Assembly: GCF_019042215.1 (NCBI RefSeq)
Contig: NZ_JAHQCS010000090.1
Span: 1-40,016 of the forward strand
DNA length: 40,016 bases
From: Evansella tamaricis
GTDB taxonomy: Bacteria > Bacillota > Bacilli > Bacillales > Salisediminibacteriaceae
Reading direction: 5' to 3'
The translations under genes were made by a program, and so were the position numbers. Within the stretch, counting starts at the first letter, position 1. Every line of letters starts with the position of its first letter. Below, piece by piece: positions 32,179-40,016 of this stretch. The notes under the pieces are model-generated. The model was not told where the DNA came from. It did no database searches and saw only the letters and a program-made list of their open reading frames with translations.

Positions 32179-35100
32179 ATGAGCAGGCTTCAAAGAGAAA
32201 TATTGAAGAAGAAGTTGAAGAAACAATTAATGAAGAAAAAAGCAGTTATCTTTTTTGTCACACTTCTTTTAATGATGCCTTTATTATCAAGCGGCTCTAG
32301 CTTAAAGGAAGTAACCTCAGCTGGAGGAATGAAGATCGAAAATGTATCTCCAATTGATTATCAGGAAGGAGATGGCCCTGTCCTTGTGGCGCCAGATGTG
32401 GAAATAACTGGTGGTGGCTCTTATGGTGACGGGTATGTTCGATTTGGATTGAACGGAAGTACGTCAACAGAAAGATTATCTTTTGTTGATTCTGGTACGC
32501 CATCCAATGAAAATGGGAAAGTGTCCATTGTAGGGAACGCCGTTTATTTAGGCAATGGTACAGGATATAGGCAAATTGGCTCTGTTAATACTTCCTATGA
32601 TGGGACTAGTGGTCAACCACTGCAAATTGATTTTTCCACACCACTGGTCAATGCGGGGTTTGAAGAAGATGTGAAAAGTGCAGAAATTACAGACAGAGCT
32701 AATTTTGGACAAACGCATCAAATTACAGGGTGGGACATTACATTAGGGGAATATAAAGTTGAGCATTTGAAGAGTGGTACGCCAGGAACACTGGTAGAGA
32801 GTAACGATCCAAATTACAGTGAATTTCGCTTTCAGTATGCCGTTCAAGGAGAGCAGAAGTCATCCGGAAATTACGCGTTGCGTTTAGAATCCCTTTATTG
32901 GGTTAAAGAAAGAAGGACGTCACACGAACTTCAGGATCCAAATTTTGCTGTTTTCCATGGACCTTGGGCTATCAGCTCTCCTTTTTACGCTTATGAAAAT
33001 GATACAATTGCATTAGATTGGGCAGCCCAAAATGGTGGAGATGACTATGATGTTTACGCTTTTTTGGTAAATACAGATACAAATGAAGAAATCGAGTTGT
33101 TTTATGGCAGAGGTAAAACTCAAGCATGGACAACAACCACGTCAACTATTCCCACAGACGGAAACTACCGCTTTAAATTTATCAGTGGTTCCTATGATGC
33201 CACTGGTGGTGGGAAAATGGGTGCCTCCCTATATATTGATAACATCCGTTACTATGGAAATGCTGCCAACGATGCGGTGGTTCAACAGGTTGCCCGTCTC
33301 ATTACGTATGAAAATACAGCATCAGGATTAGATCCTGGCGCGCCAGCTAAAACAATAGAAATAACGGTGAAAAATGCAAATAATGACACAGCTACGGTAA
33401 CAGAAACCGTAAATAATGAACCATTGATTATCTATGCAACTGGGGATCATAAAGATAGTGTAACAGCGGACCTCACTTTGGTTACAAATCCAGCGGATGG
33501 TTCGACAATCGCTTGGAGTGCAGAACCGAATATCTATGTCAATCCACTAACTGGAGATCCTGCTACTGGGGAAGTTACACGACCGTCCCACGCCATAGGG
33601 GATCAGCTAGTGACGTTGACAGCAACGATCACAAAAGGTGAACAAACAACGACGAAAGTATTCACTGTGAATGTGAAAGCGGGAGATCCGGCGCCATCAA
33701 TTCAAACGGAATGGAATCCGCTCCAACCGGTTGTTCCAGGAAAGGTTCAATTAACAGTGACGGAAGAACCATCACCAGAGACGAAATTTTATTATCAAGT
33801 GTTAGGAACAGAACCTCTTCCGAAAAACTTAGGTCAAGTGGTAGATGTATCAGGTTGGACTGAAATCAGTCAATCGGATAGTCAGGCTGTGGATGCGGTC
33901 AATGGCAGTTTTATTGAAGTCATGGAAGTAACAGAGCAGGATGGTAAGAGCACTGTCACTAAATGGAGAGTTATTGGACCTGTGAATGACGGAAAAGCCC
34001 TTCAAGACGCCATCGATCGAGCGAATGGAGAACTTGACAGAGCTGAGAATGCACAAGATCGGTATGGAAATGCAGGAGGGGAAGAGACGGATTCAGTCTA
34101 TACGGCAGTTGAATCAGCGAAGAACGATCTCCAAAACGCTTTAGATGCCGAACCGAAAGACAAGGAAACTATTCATGAAAAAACAAATGTGTTAGAGCAA
34201 GCCATCGAAAGCTTGGAAGAAGCAAGTTTTGCGAAAGAGCTTTCTAATGCCCAGGAGTTGGCGGATGCCGCTCTAGAAGACGCAACAAAGGCAATTGCAG
34301 ATTACAAGGAAGCTAATGGCGATGAAACGGCTCCTGTATTCGTGGAAGTGGAAACGATAAAAGCTGAACTGGAAGCTTTACTTGATGCTACTCCACCAAA
34401 TGTGCCAGCCATTTTGGATGCGGCTGAACGTTTAGAAGAAGCAGTTATTGAATTAACGAAAGAAACTAGTAACATTCTAAAAGACTATTTTTTACAGGAA
34501 ATTGATGGTTTAGATAATGTGGAAAAAATGAGAGATCTATTCGATGCGATTCAAGAGGCTCCTTTGTTTGAAGAAGACAAACAGGAAGTCCTTCGACATC
34601 TAGTAGACAAAGTATTGGAACCAAATAGTCCAGTTGTTTTCAAAGATGTAGAGGATGTAACAAAAATCGAAGAGTCCATTCGTCAATCGAATAAAAATAC
34701 AGCCGAAAAAGAAGCTGATTATATCCGGTTAACGGAGAAAGCCATCAAAGAATTGGCTGTGGCTGATGCTCCAGCAGATGGAGAGAAGTTCCAAAAAGAA
34801 GCGAATAAGGGAATTGAACAAATTATCGAACTTGTAACTGATCCAGAGGAAAAGGAACGGTTGACACATTTGCATGAATTGACCGTAGATGCCTTATCAC
34901 TAACGAGAGAAAAAGCATTCCAACTGCAGGATGGTGACACTTGGGAAAGCATTACGACTGACTTTTTCACCTTAAATGCGGGATCTTATGGTACGTCGAT
35001 CAGTTGGGAATCTAGCAACAAGCAGGTAATCACCATTTCTGATGATACAGGGGTGGTAGAGCGCCGGAAAAAGGATCAATCGAGTATTCTGACAGCTACG

Positions 35101-36174
35101 ATTTCCCGTGGGGATCAGGTAGTCCATCGAACATTCCTACTGATTGTGAAGCGAGAAGGGGCCGGAGAAAAGGTCAGGGAGTCAGAGTTTAGGGAAGTGA
35201 AAGTGGAAAGTGGTACCAAAAATGTGTCACGTCAAGCGATAGAAAGGATAACGTTATCAGACGGGAACGGTAAAGTGGTAAATATCATTGACAAGCTGAT
35301 CCTGACAGAAGAAATGTTATCGGAGTTTGATTTCACTGGAGAAACATTCCGCATTCTATTAGAGGACGATGCTAGCGTTGTTGCGGATGAATTGGCGATT
35401 GAGATTCCTTTTGATGTCTTGGAAAAAATCAATGGGGATTTAGAAATCTGGACAGAATACGCGATTCTTTACCTTTCCAAAGAGGAAATTCTGGCCATGC
35501 AGGAAGCGAAACTTGATCTGTACTTCCGAATCGTACCAGTAAAGGATTTGGTGGAACGGGAAGATGTACTAGAAAGACTATCAATTAGTGACGTTGTTAA
35601 GCAAGAAGTATTGCAAGTTGTAGGAGTACACGGAGTTGCCAATTTATTAGGTACACCAGTGGAAATTGAAACAAATTATAAAGATTTTACAACCGATATT
35701 ACATTGCCTTTGAAAGATATAATTTACGCAGGTATTGATCTTGACATGCTTCGCATTTATATCGAGCACAGTGATGGGGAAATTGTGGTGCAACAAGGTG
35801 ATGTGGTATATGGGGAAAATGGGGAGCCTGAAGGTCTAAAGTTCACAATAAATAAGTTCAGTGTGTTCAGTATCTTTGAAATGGAAGAGATTCCTCCAGT
35901 GGAAGAGGAAGAGGAAACTTCACCGATTGTGACACCAGGAACAGGGGGACAACCAGGTTCCGACAATGGTGGAACTGACGATGATGACCCTTCATCCGAT
36001 GATGGTGGATCAGAATCAGAGAACGGTGGAAGTAATAATGGGGGTATTGGGAAAAAGTATGGAGATCAAGAACTGCCAGGAACGGCTACTTTCATGTACA
36101 ACATGTTAGTAATCGGCCTTATGATTCTGATCTTCGGTGTCTTCCTGTATCTAGACAGAAGAAAAACAGTTTAA
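32179..36174 (+). CDS. Giant surface protein with aBig and FIVAR-like domains and LPGTA sorting signal
   Basis: ATG 32179 has GGAAGGAG 8 nt upstream (the frame opens at 32161), giving 1331 aa. A long basic n-region precedes the signal hydrophobic core (AVIFFVTLLLMMPLL). The N-terminal ~360 residues are strand-rich, with a carbohydrate-binding-like patch (LVNAGFEED ... ITGWDI ... YALRLES ... LYIDNIRYYGN). An atrophied Ig (aBig) domain follows (TADLTLVTNPADGSTIAWSA ... LTATITKGEQTTTKVFTV), then two FIVAR-like helical repeats (about 610-770), more helices, a second aBig domain near 920-1000, and a KFSVFSIFEM domain end. An acidic Gly/Ser-rich spacer leads to LPGTA (1299), a membrane segment and a basic tail. 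It is probably wall-anchored; the ligand is unknown. Confidence 0.87.
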   Translation: MSRLQREILKKKLKKQLMKKKAVIFFVTLLLMMPLLSSGSSLKEVTSAGGMKIENVSPIDYQEGDGPVLVAPDVEITGGGSYGDGYVRFGLNGSTSTERLSFVDSGTPSNENGKVSIVGNAVYLGNGTGYRQIGSVNTSYDGTSGQPLQIDFSTPLVNAGFEEDVKSAEITDRANFGQTHQITGWDITLGEYKVEHLKSGTPGTLVESNDPNYSEFRFQYAVQGEQKSSGNYALRLESLYWVKERRTSHELQDPNFAVFHGPWAISSPFYAYENDTIALDWAAQNGGDDYDVYAFLVNTDTNEEIELFYGRGKTQAWTTTTSTIPTDGNYRFKFISGSYDATGGGKMGASLYIDNIRYYGNAANDAVVQQVARLITYENTASGLDPGAPAKTIEITVKNANNDTATVTETVNNEPLIIYATGDHKDSVTADLTLVTNPADGSTIAWSAEPNIYVNPLTGDPATGEVTRPSHAIGDQLVTLTATITKGEQTTTKVFTVNVKAGDPAPSIQTEWNPLQPVVPGKVQLTVTEEPSPETKFYYQVLGTEPLPKNLGQVVDVSGWTEISQSDSQAVDAVNGSFIEVMEVTEQDGKSTVTKWRVIGPVNDGKALQDAIDRANGELDRAENAQDRYGNAGGEETDSVYTAVESAKNDLQNALDAEPKDKETIHEKTNVLEQAIESLEEASFAKELSNAQELADAALEDATKAIADYKEANGDETAPVFVEVETIKAELEALLDATPPNVPAILDAAERLEEAVIELTKETSNILKDYFLQEIDGLDNVEKMRDLFDAIQEAPLFEEDKQEVLRHLVDKVLEPNSPVVFKDVEDVTKIEESIRQSNKNTAEKEADYIRLTEKAIKELAVADAPADGEKFQKEANKGIEQIIELVTDPEEKERLTHLHELTVDALSLTREKAFQLQDGDTWESITTDFFTLNAGSYGTSISWESSNKQVITISDDTGVVERRKKDQSSILTATISRGDQVVHRTFLLIVKREGAGEKVRESEFREVKVESGTKNVSRQAIERITLSDGNGKVVNIIDKLILTEEMLSEFDFTGETFRILLEDDASVVADELAIEIPFDVLEKINGDLEIWTEYAILYLSKEEILAMQEAKLDLYFRIVPVKDLVEREDVLERLSISDVVKQEVLQVVGVHGVANLLGTPVEIETNYKDFTTDITLPLKDIIYAGIDLDMLRIYIEHSDGEIVVQQGDVVYGENGEPEGLKFTINKFSVFSIFEMEEIPPVEEEEETSPIVTPGTGGQPGSDNGGTDDDDPSSDDGGSESENGGSNNGGIGKKYGDQELPGTATFMYNMLVIGLMILIFGVFLYLDRRKTV

Positions 36175-36180
36175 TCCGAC

Positions 36181-36211
36181 AGGTGCCTGTCACCTCCCGG
36201 TTTTTGTCGAA
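36181..36211. repeat. REP-like palindrome, copy 2
   Basis: AGGTGCCTGTCACCTCCCGG followed by TTTTTGTCGAA; the same 20-mer as at 13057 and a nearly identical tail. It lies between the second giant surface protein stop and its terminator. Confidence 0.75.
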
Positions 36212-36220
36212 GAAAAGTAG

Positions 36221-36263
36221 CGTATATTGCCTATGAATTATTCCATAGGTGATATACGTTTTT
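36221..36263 (+). terminator. Terminator of the second giant surface protein gene
   Basis: CGTATATTGCCTATG (36221-36235) pairs with CATAGGTGATATACG (36244-36258) over an 8-nt loop, with two wobble pairs, and runs into TTTTT. Confidence 0.9.
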
Positions 36264-36283
36264 CTTTTAATAGGAGGCACTGT

Positions 36284-36337
36284 TTGAAGAGAATATTGGT
36301 CGTGGCCGATTTAATACTGGTCCTTTCTAAAATCTGA
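36284..36337 (+). CDS. Possible 17-residue hydrophobic peptide
   Basis: TTG 36284 follows AGGAGG (36272-36277) by 6 nt and encodes MKRILVVADLILVLSKI before a stop. It is hydrophobic with basic ends, like tiny membrane peptides, but it lies just after a terminator and just before another promoter, with no promoter of its own identified. It may be a remnant or chance. Confidence 0.25.
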   Translation: MKRILVVADLILVLSKI

Positions 36338-36358
36338 AGAAAGTTTTCCCTTCGGAGT

Positions 36359-36414
36359 TTGACACCCATCTAGTATTAGTGTACTATTTGATTAGTACAC
36401 TAATACTGGATGGG
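36359..36414 (+). promoter_or_regulatory. Promoter embedded in a 50-bp palindrome, YtrA-type operator
   Basis: TTGACA (36359-36364), 17-bp spacer, TACTAT (36382-36387). A near-perfect palindrome with 22-bp arms (36365-36386 and 36393-36414, one wobble, core GTGTACTA-N6-TAGTACAC) starts right after the -35 and covers the -10 and start site. YtrA-type GntR regulators bind such GTGTA...TACAC repeats at their own promoters (family knowledge), so autorepression is likely. Confidence 0.8.
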
Positions 36415-36698
36415 ATAACATTATTTTTACCATGATGTATTTGATTGAAAGAAAGAGTTTCATGTATTTCGTAAGATCAACGATAAAACCCACCGAGACA
36501 CCACGAGATATAATGCCGACACGGTGCCAATTATTTAACGGTTACCATCAAATTACAAAATTAATACATAAACTCCAGCCAAAAATCAATACTCACCTTC
36601 ACCTAGTAAACGACCAGCAAAGCACACGAGAAACATAGTAACGAACTAGAGCAAACCAAACTCATTCAAGTATTTTACAGATGAAAGGAGGTCTCCGT

Positions 36699-37079
36699 TT
36701 GACCATTCCGTTTGATCAAAATCGACCGATATATTTGCAGTTGATGGAACATTTTTATGGAAAGATTTGTAGGTATGAACTGAAAGAAGGAGAAAAATTA
36801 CCTTCTGTGAGAGAAACCGCGGTAGAAGTGGGAGTTAATCCAAATACTGTTTCGCGGACTTACATGGAAATGGAGCGGGAAAACGTTGTGGTTACTAAGC
36901 GTGGCCAAGGAACATTTGTGACAGAAGATCATGATGTCATCCATCAGTTAAGAGAAAGAATTGCAGAAAATCAAATTGATACCTTCCTGGATGTTATGAC
37001 ACATAACGGTTTTTCCGAAGATGAAATCATTGAGTTAATTCAAGTACGGGCAAGGACAAGAAAAAAGAAAAAAGGTTGA
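36699..37079 (+). CDS. GntR-family regulator, YtrA subfamily
   Basis: The 126-aa protein has an N-terminal winged helix (PIYLQLMEHFYGKICRYELKEGEKLPSVRETAVEVGVNPNTVSRTYMEMERENVVVTKRGQGTFV) and only a short helical C-terminal dimerisation tail, as in the YtrA subfamily. TTG 36699 is chosen because AAGGAGG (36685-36691) lies 7 nt upstream; ATG 36681 lies before that site. It is first in an operon with an ABC exporter, the usual YtrA arrangement, where the repressor responds to envelope stress or antibiotics. The large promoter palindrome is its likely target. Confidence 0.92.
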   Translation: MTIPFDQNRPIYLQLMEHFYGKICRYELKEGEKLPSVRETAVEVGVNPNTVSRTYMEMERENVVVTKRGQGTFVTEDHDVIHQLRERIAENQIDTFLDVMTHNGFSEDEIIELIQVRARTRKKKKG

Positions 37080-37182
37080 TATGGGACCATCAGACCTGGT
37101 CTCTGACTAGATTGTGACCTTGTTTAAGATATTGGTTCGTTTACCAATAACCTTGAAAGTAGTAAAAGGGAGGAAATGAAAA

Positions 37183-37878
37183 ATGACTGTTTTATCTTTA
37201 AAAGATGTTTCCAAAAGATACGGCCGACAACATGCCCTTAGAAACGTAACTATGACTCTTAGCAACAATGGAATCGTTGGCTTAATAGGACCGAATGGAA
37301 GTGGGAAATCCACAATACTAAAGCTGATTGCAGGGCTCCTGCAGCCAACAAAAGGTGAAATTACCCTTTCTGGGGAAAAAGTGACGAGAAGATCAGCAGA
37401 TCAAATTGCGTTTTTAGCAGAGATTGACTCCTTATATTCTTATCAGACCGTTCAAGAAACAGTTCAGTTTTGGGCAAACACGACACCGGATTTTTCCGAA
37501 AAGAAGGCGGTTGAAATGCTCGAAACGTTAGATGTGGACCTCACTAAAAAAATTAAAAACTTATCCAAGGGAAATCGTGCACGGGTAAAATTAGCGCTGA
37601 TTATTTCTAGGGATGTGCCGATTCTCCTGATGGATGAACCGTTATCAGGCCTTGACCCCATGGTGAGGGAGGATATCCTTAGAATGATCGTGTCTTATGT
37701 AGATGTGGAAAGGCAGACAGTGATCCTGTCTACCCATGAAGTGGCAGAAGTGGAACCTTATTTGGATTATGTCATTTTCGTTAAGGAAGGCGAAGTGCGC
37801 CTGGAAGAATCGGTGGAATCATTACGTGAAAAACGTGGTACCAATCTTGTGGAAACGATGAAGGAGGTATTACTATGA
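37183..37878 (+). CDS. ABC transporter ATP-binding protein (export type)
   Basis: The 231-aa single nucleotide-binding domain has Walker A GPNGSGKST (36-44), the signature in LSKGNRARVKLAL, Walker B ILLMDEPLSGLDP and the H-loop in STHEVAEV. It resembles BcrA/YtrB-type ATPases. AGGAGG-like GGGAGGAAA precedes the ATG. The gene is downstream of a GntR repressor and overlaps the permease gene by four bases. It probably energises export or removal of an antimicrobial compound or lipid; the substrate is unknown. Confidence 0.93.
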   Translation: MTVLSLKDVSKRYGRQHALRNVTMTLSNNGIVGLIGPNGSGKSTILKLIAGLLQPTKGEITLSGEKVTRRSADQIAFLAEIDSLYSYQTVQETVQFWANTTPDFSEKKAVEMLETLDVDLTKKIKNLSKGNRARVKLALIISRDVPILLMDEPLSGLDPMVREDILRMIVSYVDVERQTVILSTHEVAEVEPYLDYVIFVKEGEVRLEESVESLREKRGTNLVETMKEVLL

Positions 37879-38687
37879 GTTGGAGTGCATTGTTAAAGAA
37901 GGAGTGGAGAGCCAGTTCCACCCCCTTTTTCATTGGGGTAGTGGGAATTATAGTCATTTTCTCTGGGATATATTATGCGATGGGACGGTATTCCCCATTC
38001 CTGTTTTTATTTAGTTATCTTTCGATTTTTGCTCATTTATTGGCTGTAGGATTAGATCTTTTACACAATCTGAGAAAGGAATGGAAAGAGAATACTGTCT
38101 ATGTGTGGCTGAATTTACCTCTGCCGGGATGGCAGTTAATTTTATCAAAACTAGTAATAACAATGATAGAATTTATCATCACATTAATGATTACACTTGG
38201 ATTTATGTATGTACTTACCAATCGGGCCATCGACTTGTTTGGACAAAGGGCGGACGGCCAAGAACTTGTAGCAGGCATGGAAATATTTAAGGAATCATTT
38301 GTGGAAATGATTCCAATCATCTTATTAGTCATTCCATTTGTTTCGATTCTATTAGCGTTTGGTATCCTGTTTATCTATTTCATGGGAAAATCCTATTATC
38401 GAATTGGTTGGATTTTAGGAACGGTTGTGGTGGTTGTATCCTTTTATGGATTGATTAAATTTTTGGATACACCTGTATTTTCTGTAATCTCAGAATGGGG
38501 ATTGATCAGACATTTTTCGTTCCCGGAACAGATTATGTTTGAAGGGGGAAGTGAGACGGCGATTGAAGTAGGAGAAGTATTGACCCTACCACTATATGCA
38601 GGACAGATCGTTGTTGGGATAGTCCTCCTCATTGCCATGTTTAGCCTCCTTTCCTGGATGTTAGACCGGAAAGTACAGGTGGGGTAG
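37875..38687 (+). CDS. ABC transporter permease (ABC-2 type)
   Basis: The 270-aa protein has about six membrane segments (for example FFIGVVGIIVIFSGIYYAM, FIITLMITLGFMYVL, MIPIILLVIPFVSILLAFGILFIYF, IVVGIVLLIAMFSLLSWML) and a cytoplasmic loop WKENTVYVWLNLPLPGWQLILSK typical of ABC-2 permeases in YtrA-controlled operons. The ATG overlaps the ATPase stop (ATGA), so the two are translationally coupled. Confidence 0.9.
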   Translation: MSWSALLKKEWRASSTPFFIGVVGIIVIFSGIYYAMGRYSPFLFLFSYLSIFAHLLAVGLDLLHNLRKEWKENTVYVWLNLPLPGWQLILSKLVITMIEFIITLMITLGFMYVLTNRAIDLFGQRADGQELVAGMEIFKESFVEMIPIILLVIPFVSILLAFGILFIYFMGKSYYRIGWILGTVVVVVSFYGLIKFLDTPVFSVISEWGLIRHFSFPEQIMFEGGSETAIEVGEVLTLPLYAGQIVVGIVLLIAMFSLLSWMLDRKVQVG

Positions 38688-39059
38688 CTGATTTACTAAT
38701 TACTTCGGATAACGAAATAAATGGAGGTAGTTGGAGAGAAATATCGAATAGATTAATAGAGGTTTTTTTAGAAAGGCTTTTTTCGCATAGATGTTGTTTT
38801 TAAAGCAAAATTTTTGCTTGGATAAACTCCAGGCGGACGCTTTCCGCGGGCACGGCCTCAGCCTCCTCGACGAAAACCGTGTCTGCGGGGTCTTCACCTC
38901 GCGCTGTTCCCGCTGGAGTCGCCGCCTTTCACTTCTCCAAGCTTTTCTCAAAAAGCAACAAAGTTTGCGAAAAGAGCCTTTAGAAAAAACGCGAGAACTC
39001 CCGTGAATTCAGTCATGGGATGTTAACATGGGAATGGAAGAAAGGGGTGGAAGGTTTAG
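38688..39059. other. Intergenic region occupied mostly by a MITE-like repeat
   Basis: It contains a ~230-bp element with terminal inverted repeats (about 38762-38994). No terminator consensus for the ABC operon is obvious apart from the element itself. Open frames crossing it are repeat translations and not genes. Confidence 0.65.
38762..38994. mobile_element. MITE-like dispersed repeat
   Basis: The left end (GTTTTTTTAGAAAGGCTTTT, then TTCGCATAGATGTTG) matches the reverse complement of the right end (GTTTTTTCTAAAGGCTCTTT, then TCGCAAACTTTGTTG) over about 45 bp with small gaps. Inside lie a near-palindrome AAGCAAAATTTTTGCTT (38803-38819) and a GC-rich core (about 38829-38928) opening GGCGGACGCTTTCCGCGGGC and closing CCCGCTGGAGTCGCCGCC, which I remember as a very common repeat in Bacillus-group genomes. 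There is no open frame for a transposase and no obvious target duplication. Confidence 0.7.
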
Positions 39060-40004
39060 ATGACAAATGTGAAAGTGCAAGGGGAGCGTTGGTTTCCCAC
39101 AGAGACTAGTTTTTCAGAGGAAATAAAAGAGTTGTGGGGAGACTGGTATTGTGACTCGGAGGTAGGAAAACTCCGGTCAGTGATCATGAGACGGCCTGGT
39201 AAGGAAATAGAGATGATAACAGAAGAAAACTATCGGGATTTCAGGTGGGAAGCACCCATGAGTGTCGAGAAAGCAAGGGAAGAACAAGATAAATTAATCG
39301 AGATCTATGAGAAACACGGGGTGAAAGTGCATCTGGTAGAGAACATGAGGGAAGATCGTCCAAATGCCTTGTTTATGCGGGACCTTGTTTTTATGACACC
39401 GGAAGGGGCCATTGTTTGTCGCCCGGGAATCTCAGCAAGGCGAGGTGAAGAGAGATATGCTGCAGAGGCTTTAGGCCGATTAGGTGTTCCAATTATTAAA
39501 ACCATCAATGGGGATGGCTATTTCGATGGTGCTTGTGCCATGTGGGTGGACAGGGAGACTGTTTTAATCGGAACCGGTGCCCGAGCCAATGAAGCAGGTG
39601 CTGCTCAGGTGGAAGCCGAACTCCGAAATATGGGTGTCACAAACATCATCCGGTTCCAGATTCCATATGGTCATGCCCATTTAGACGGCTTAATTAATTT
39701 CGCTGATAAAAAAACGGCCCTGTTATTTCCTTGGCAGGTTCCTTATGATGTGGTGAAACCTCTATTGGAACGGGAGATAAGGATTGTGGAAGCAACTAAT
39801 CTAGAGGAGGCAAAGCATAGATTGTGTACGAATTTCGTTGCACTAGAACCTGGAAAAGTAGTGACGGTGACAGGAAGTCCCGAAACAAAAGGTAAGTTGG
39901 AAGGTGCAGGGATTGAAGTAATAGAAGTGGAATTGGATGAAATCCTGAAGGGATGGGGTGGAATCCACTGCATGACGGCATTTCTAAAGCGAGACCCGGT
40001 TTGA
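39060..40004 (+). CDS. Amidinotransferase-family protein (dimethylarginine dimethylaminohydrolase / arginine deiminase-like)
   Basis: The 314-aa protein of the guanidino-modifying superfamily shows NALFMRDLVFMT (D108), FDGACAMWVD, GHAHLDGLINF (H207) and the nucleophile C304 in WGGIHCMTAF. These residues hydrolyse or transfer the guanidino group of arginine-like substrates. Its size is closer to DDAH-like hydrolases and arginine-glycine amidinotransferases than to the ~410-aa catabolic arginine deiminases. GGAAGG precedes the ATG. No arginine catabolism genes are visible before the window ends. Family is firm; substrate is not. Confidence 0.88.
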   Translation: MTNVKVQGERWFPTETSFSEEIKELWGDWYCDSEVGKLRSVIMRRPGKEIEMITEENYRDFRWEAPMSVEKAREEQDKLIEIYEKHGVKVHLVENMREDRPNALFMRDLVFMTPEGAIVCRPGISARRGEERYAAEALGRLGVPIIKTINGDGYFDGACAMWVDRETVLIGTGARANEAGAAQVEAELRNMGVTNIIRFQIPYGHAHLDGLINFADKKTALLFPWQVPYDVVKPLLEREIRIVEATNLEEAKHRLCTNFVALEPGKVVTVTGSPETKGKLEGAGIEVIEVELDEILKGWGGIHCMTAFLKRDPV

Positions 40005-40016
40005 ATCGGGAAGTGC

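Larger units (their letters stand above)
36175..36698. other. Intergenic region with REP, terminator, promoter palindrome and long leader
   Basis: It contains a REP-like palindrome (36181-36211), a terminator (36221-36263), a 17-codon frame behind AGGAGG (36284-36337), a promoter inside a large palindrome (36359-36414), and about 285 nt of A/C-rich leader before the GntR-type gene. An open frame at 36432-36638 has no ribosome binding site or recognisable protein features, so it is not called. Confidence 0.55.

Noticed and set aside
36432-36638. 68-aa open frame in the leader of the GntR gene
   Set aside because: No ribosome binding site, unusual residue composition, and it lies in the likely 5' leader.
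38791-39006. 71-aa open frame over the GC-rich repeat
   Set aside because: It is a translation of the MITE-like repeat core.

Overview
The window looks like chromosome of a low-GC Firmicute of the family Bacillaceae. The signs are strong purine-rich ribosome binding sites, frequent GTG/TTG starts, sigma-A promoters, a consensus CcpA cre box, lipoboxes, LPXTA sorting signals, and dispersed repeats of kinds I remember from Bacillus-group genomes. The genus cannot be fixed from this sequence; an alkaliphilic or halotolerant soil Bacillaceae would fit. No rRNA, tRNA, phage, IS transposase or CRISPR array was seen.

1-8252: a compact, tightly coupled bacterial microcompartment (BMC) operon led by a DeoR-like SorC-family regulator. 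It encodes PduL phosphotransacylase, an unassigned flavoprotein-like protein, CoA-acylating aldehyde dehydrogenase, triosephosphate isomerase (TPI), an RpiB/LacA-type isomerase, deoxyribose-phosphate aldolase (DeoC), three BMC-P vertex proteins and two BMC-H shell proteins. PduL, the unassigned protein, the dehydrogenase, TPI and DeoC all carry an N-terminal amphipathic helix typical of encapsulation peptides. The simplest model is 2-deoxyribose-5-phosphate cleaved inside the shell to acetaldehyde and glyceraldehyde-3-phosphate; acetaldehyde goes to acetyl-CoA and acetyl-phosphate, and TPI links the C3 product to DHAP. This resembles the class called SPU (sugar phosphate utilising) in BMC surveys. 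Oddities are encapsulated TPI, no alcohol dehydrogenase, no BMC-T, an RpiB with Asp in place of the catalytic Cys, an altered phosphate loop in DeoC, and a BMC-H gene with two translation starts. A D-lyxose isomerase gene follows behind its own promoter.

9380-17056: miscellaneous envelope genes: two related lipoproteins, a two-TM protein of unknown role, a VanX-type D-Ala-D-Ala dipeptidase, an L-type-lectin lipoprotein, and a repeat-rich intergenic region with six tandem ~51-bp units.

17057-26262: a sugar uptake and catabolism regulon with a LacI regulator, two xylose-isomerase-like TIM barrels, two Gfo/Idh/MocA dehydrogenases and an RbsBAC-type ABC importer. LacI-type operators (TGTAA-N4-TTACA) lie just downstream of the -10 boxes of three transcription units, and a cre box precedes the transporter.

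26413-36174: a transglutaminase-like membrane-anchored protein and two very large surface proteins with LPXTA-type sorting signals (nine Ig-like repeats in one; aBig and FIVAR-like domains in the other).

36181-40016: a REP-like palindrome, a YtrA-type GntR regulator with an ABC exporter behind a promoter buried in a large palindrome, a MITE-like repeat, and an amidinotransferase/dimethylarginine-dimethylaminohydrolase-like enzyme.
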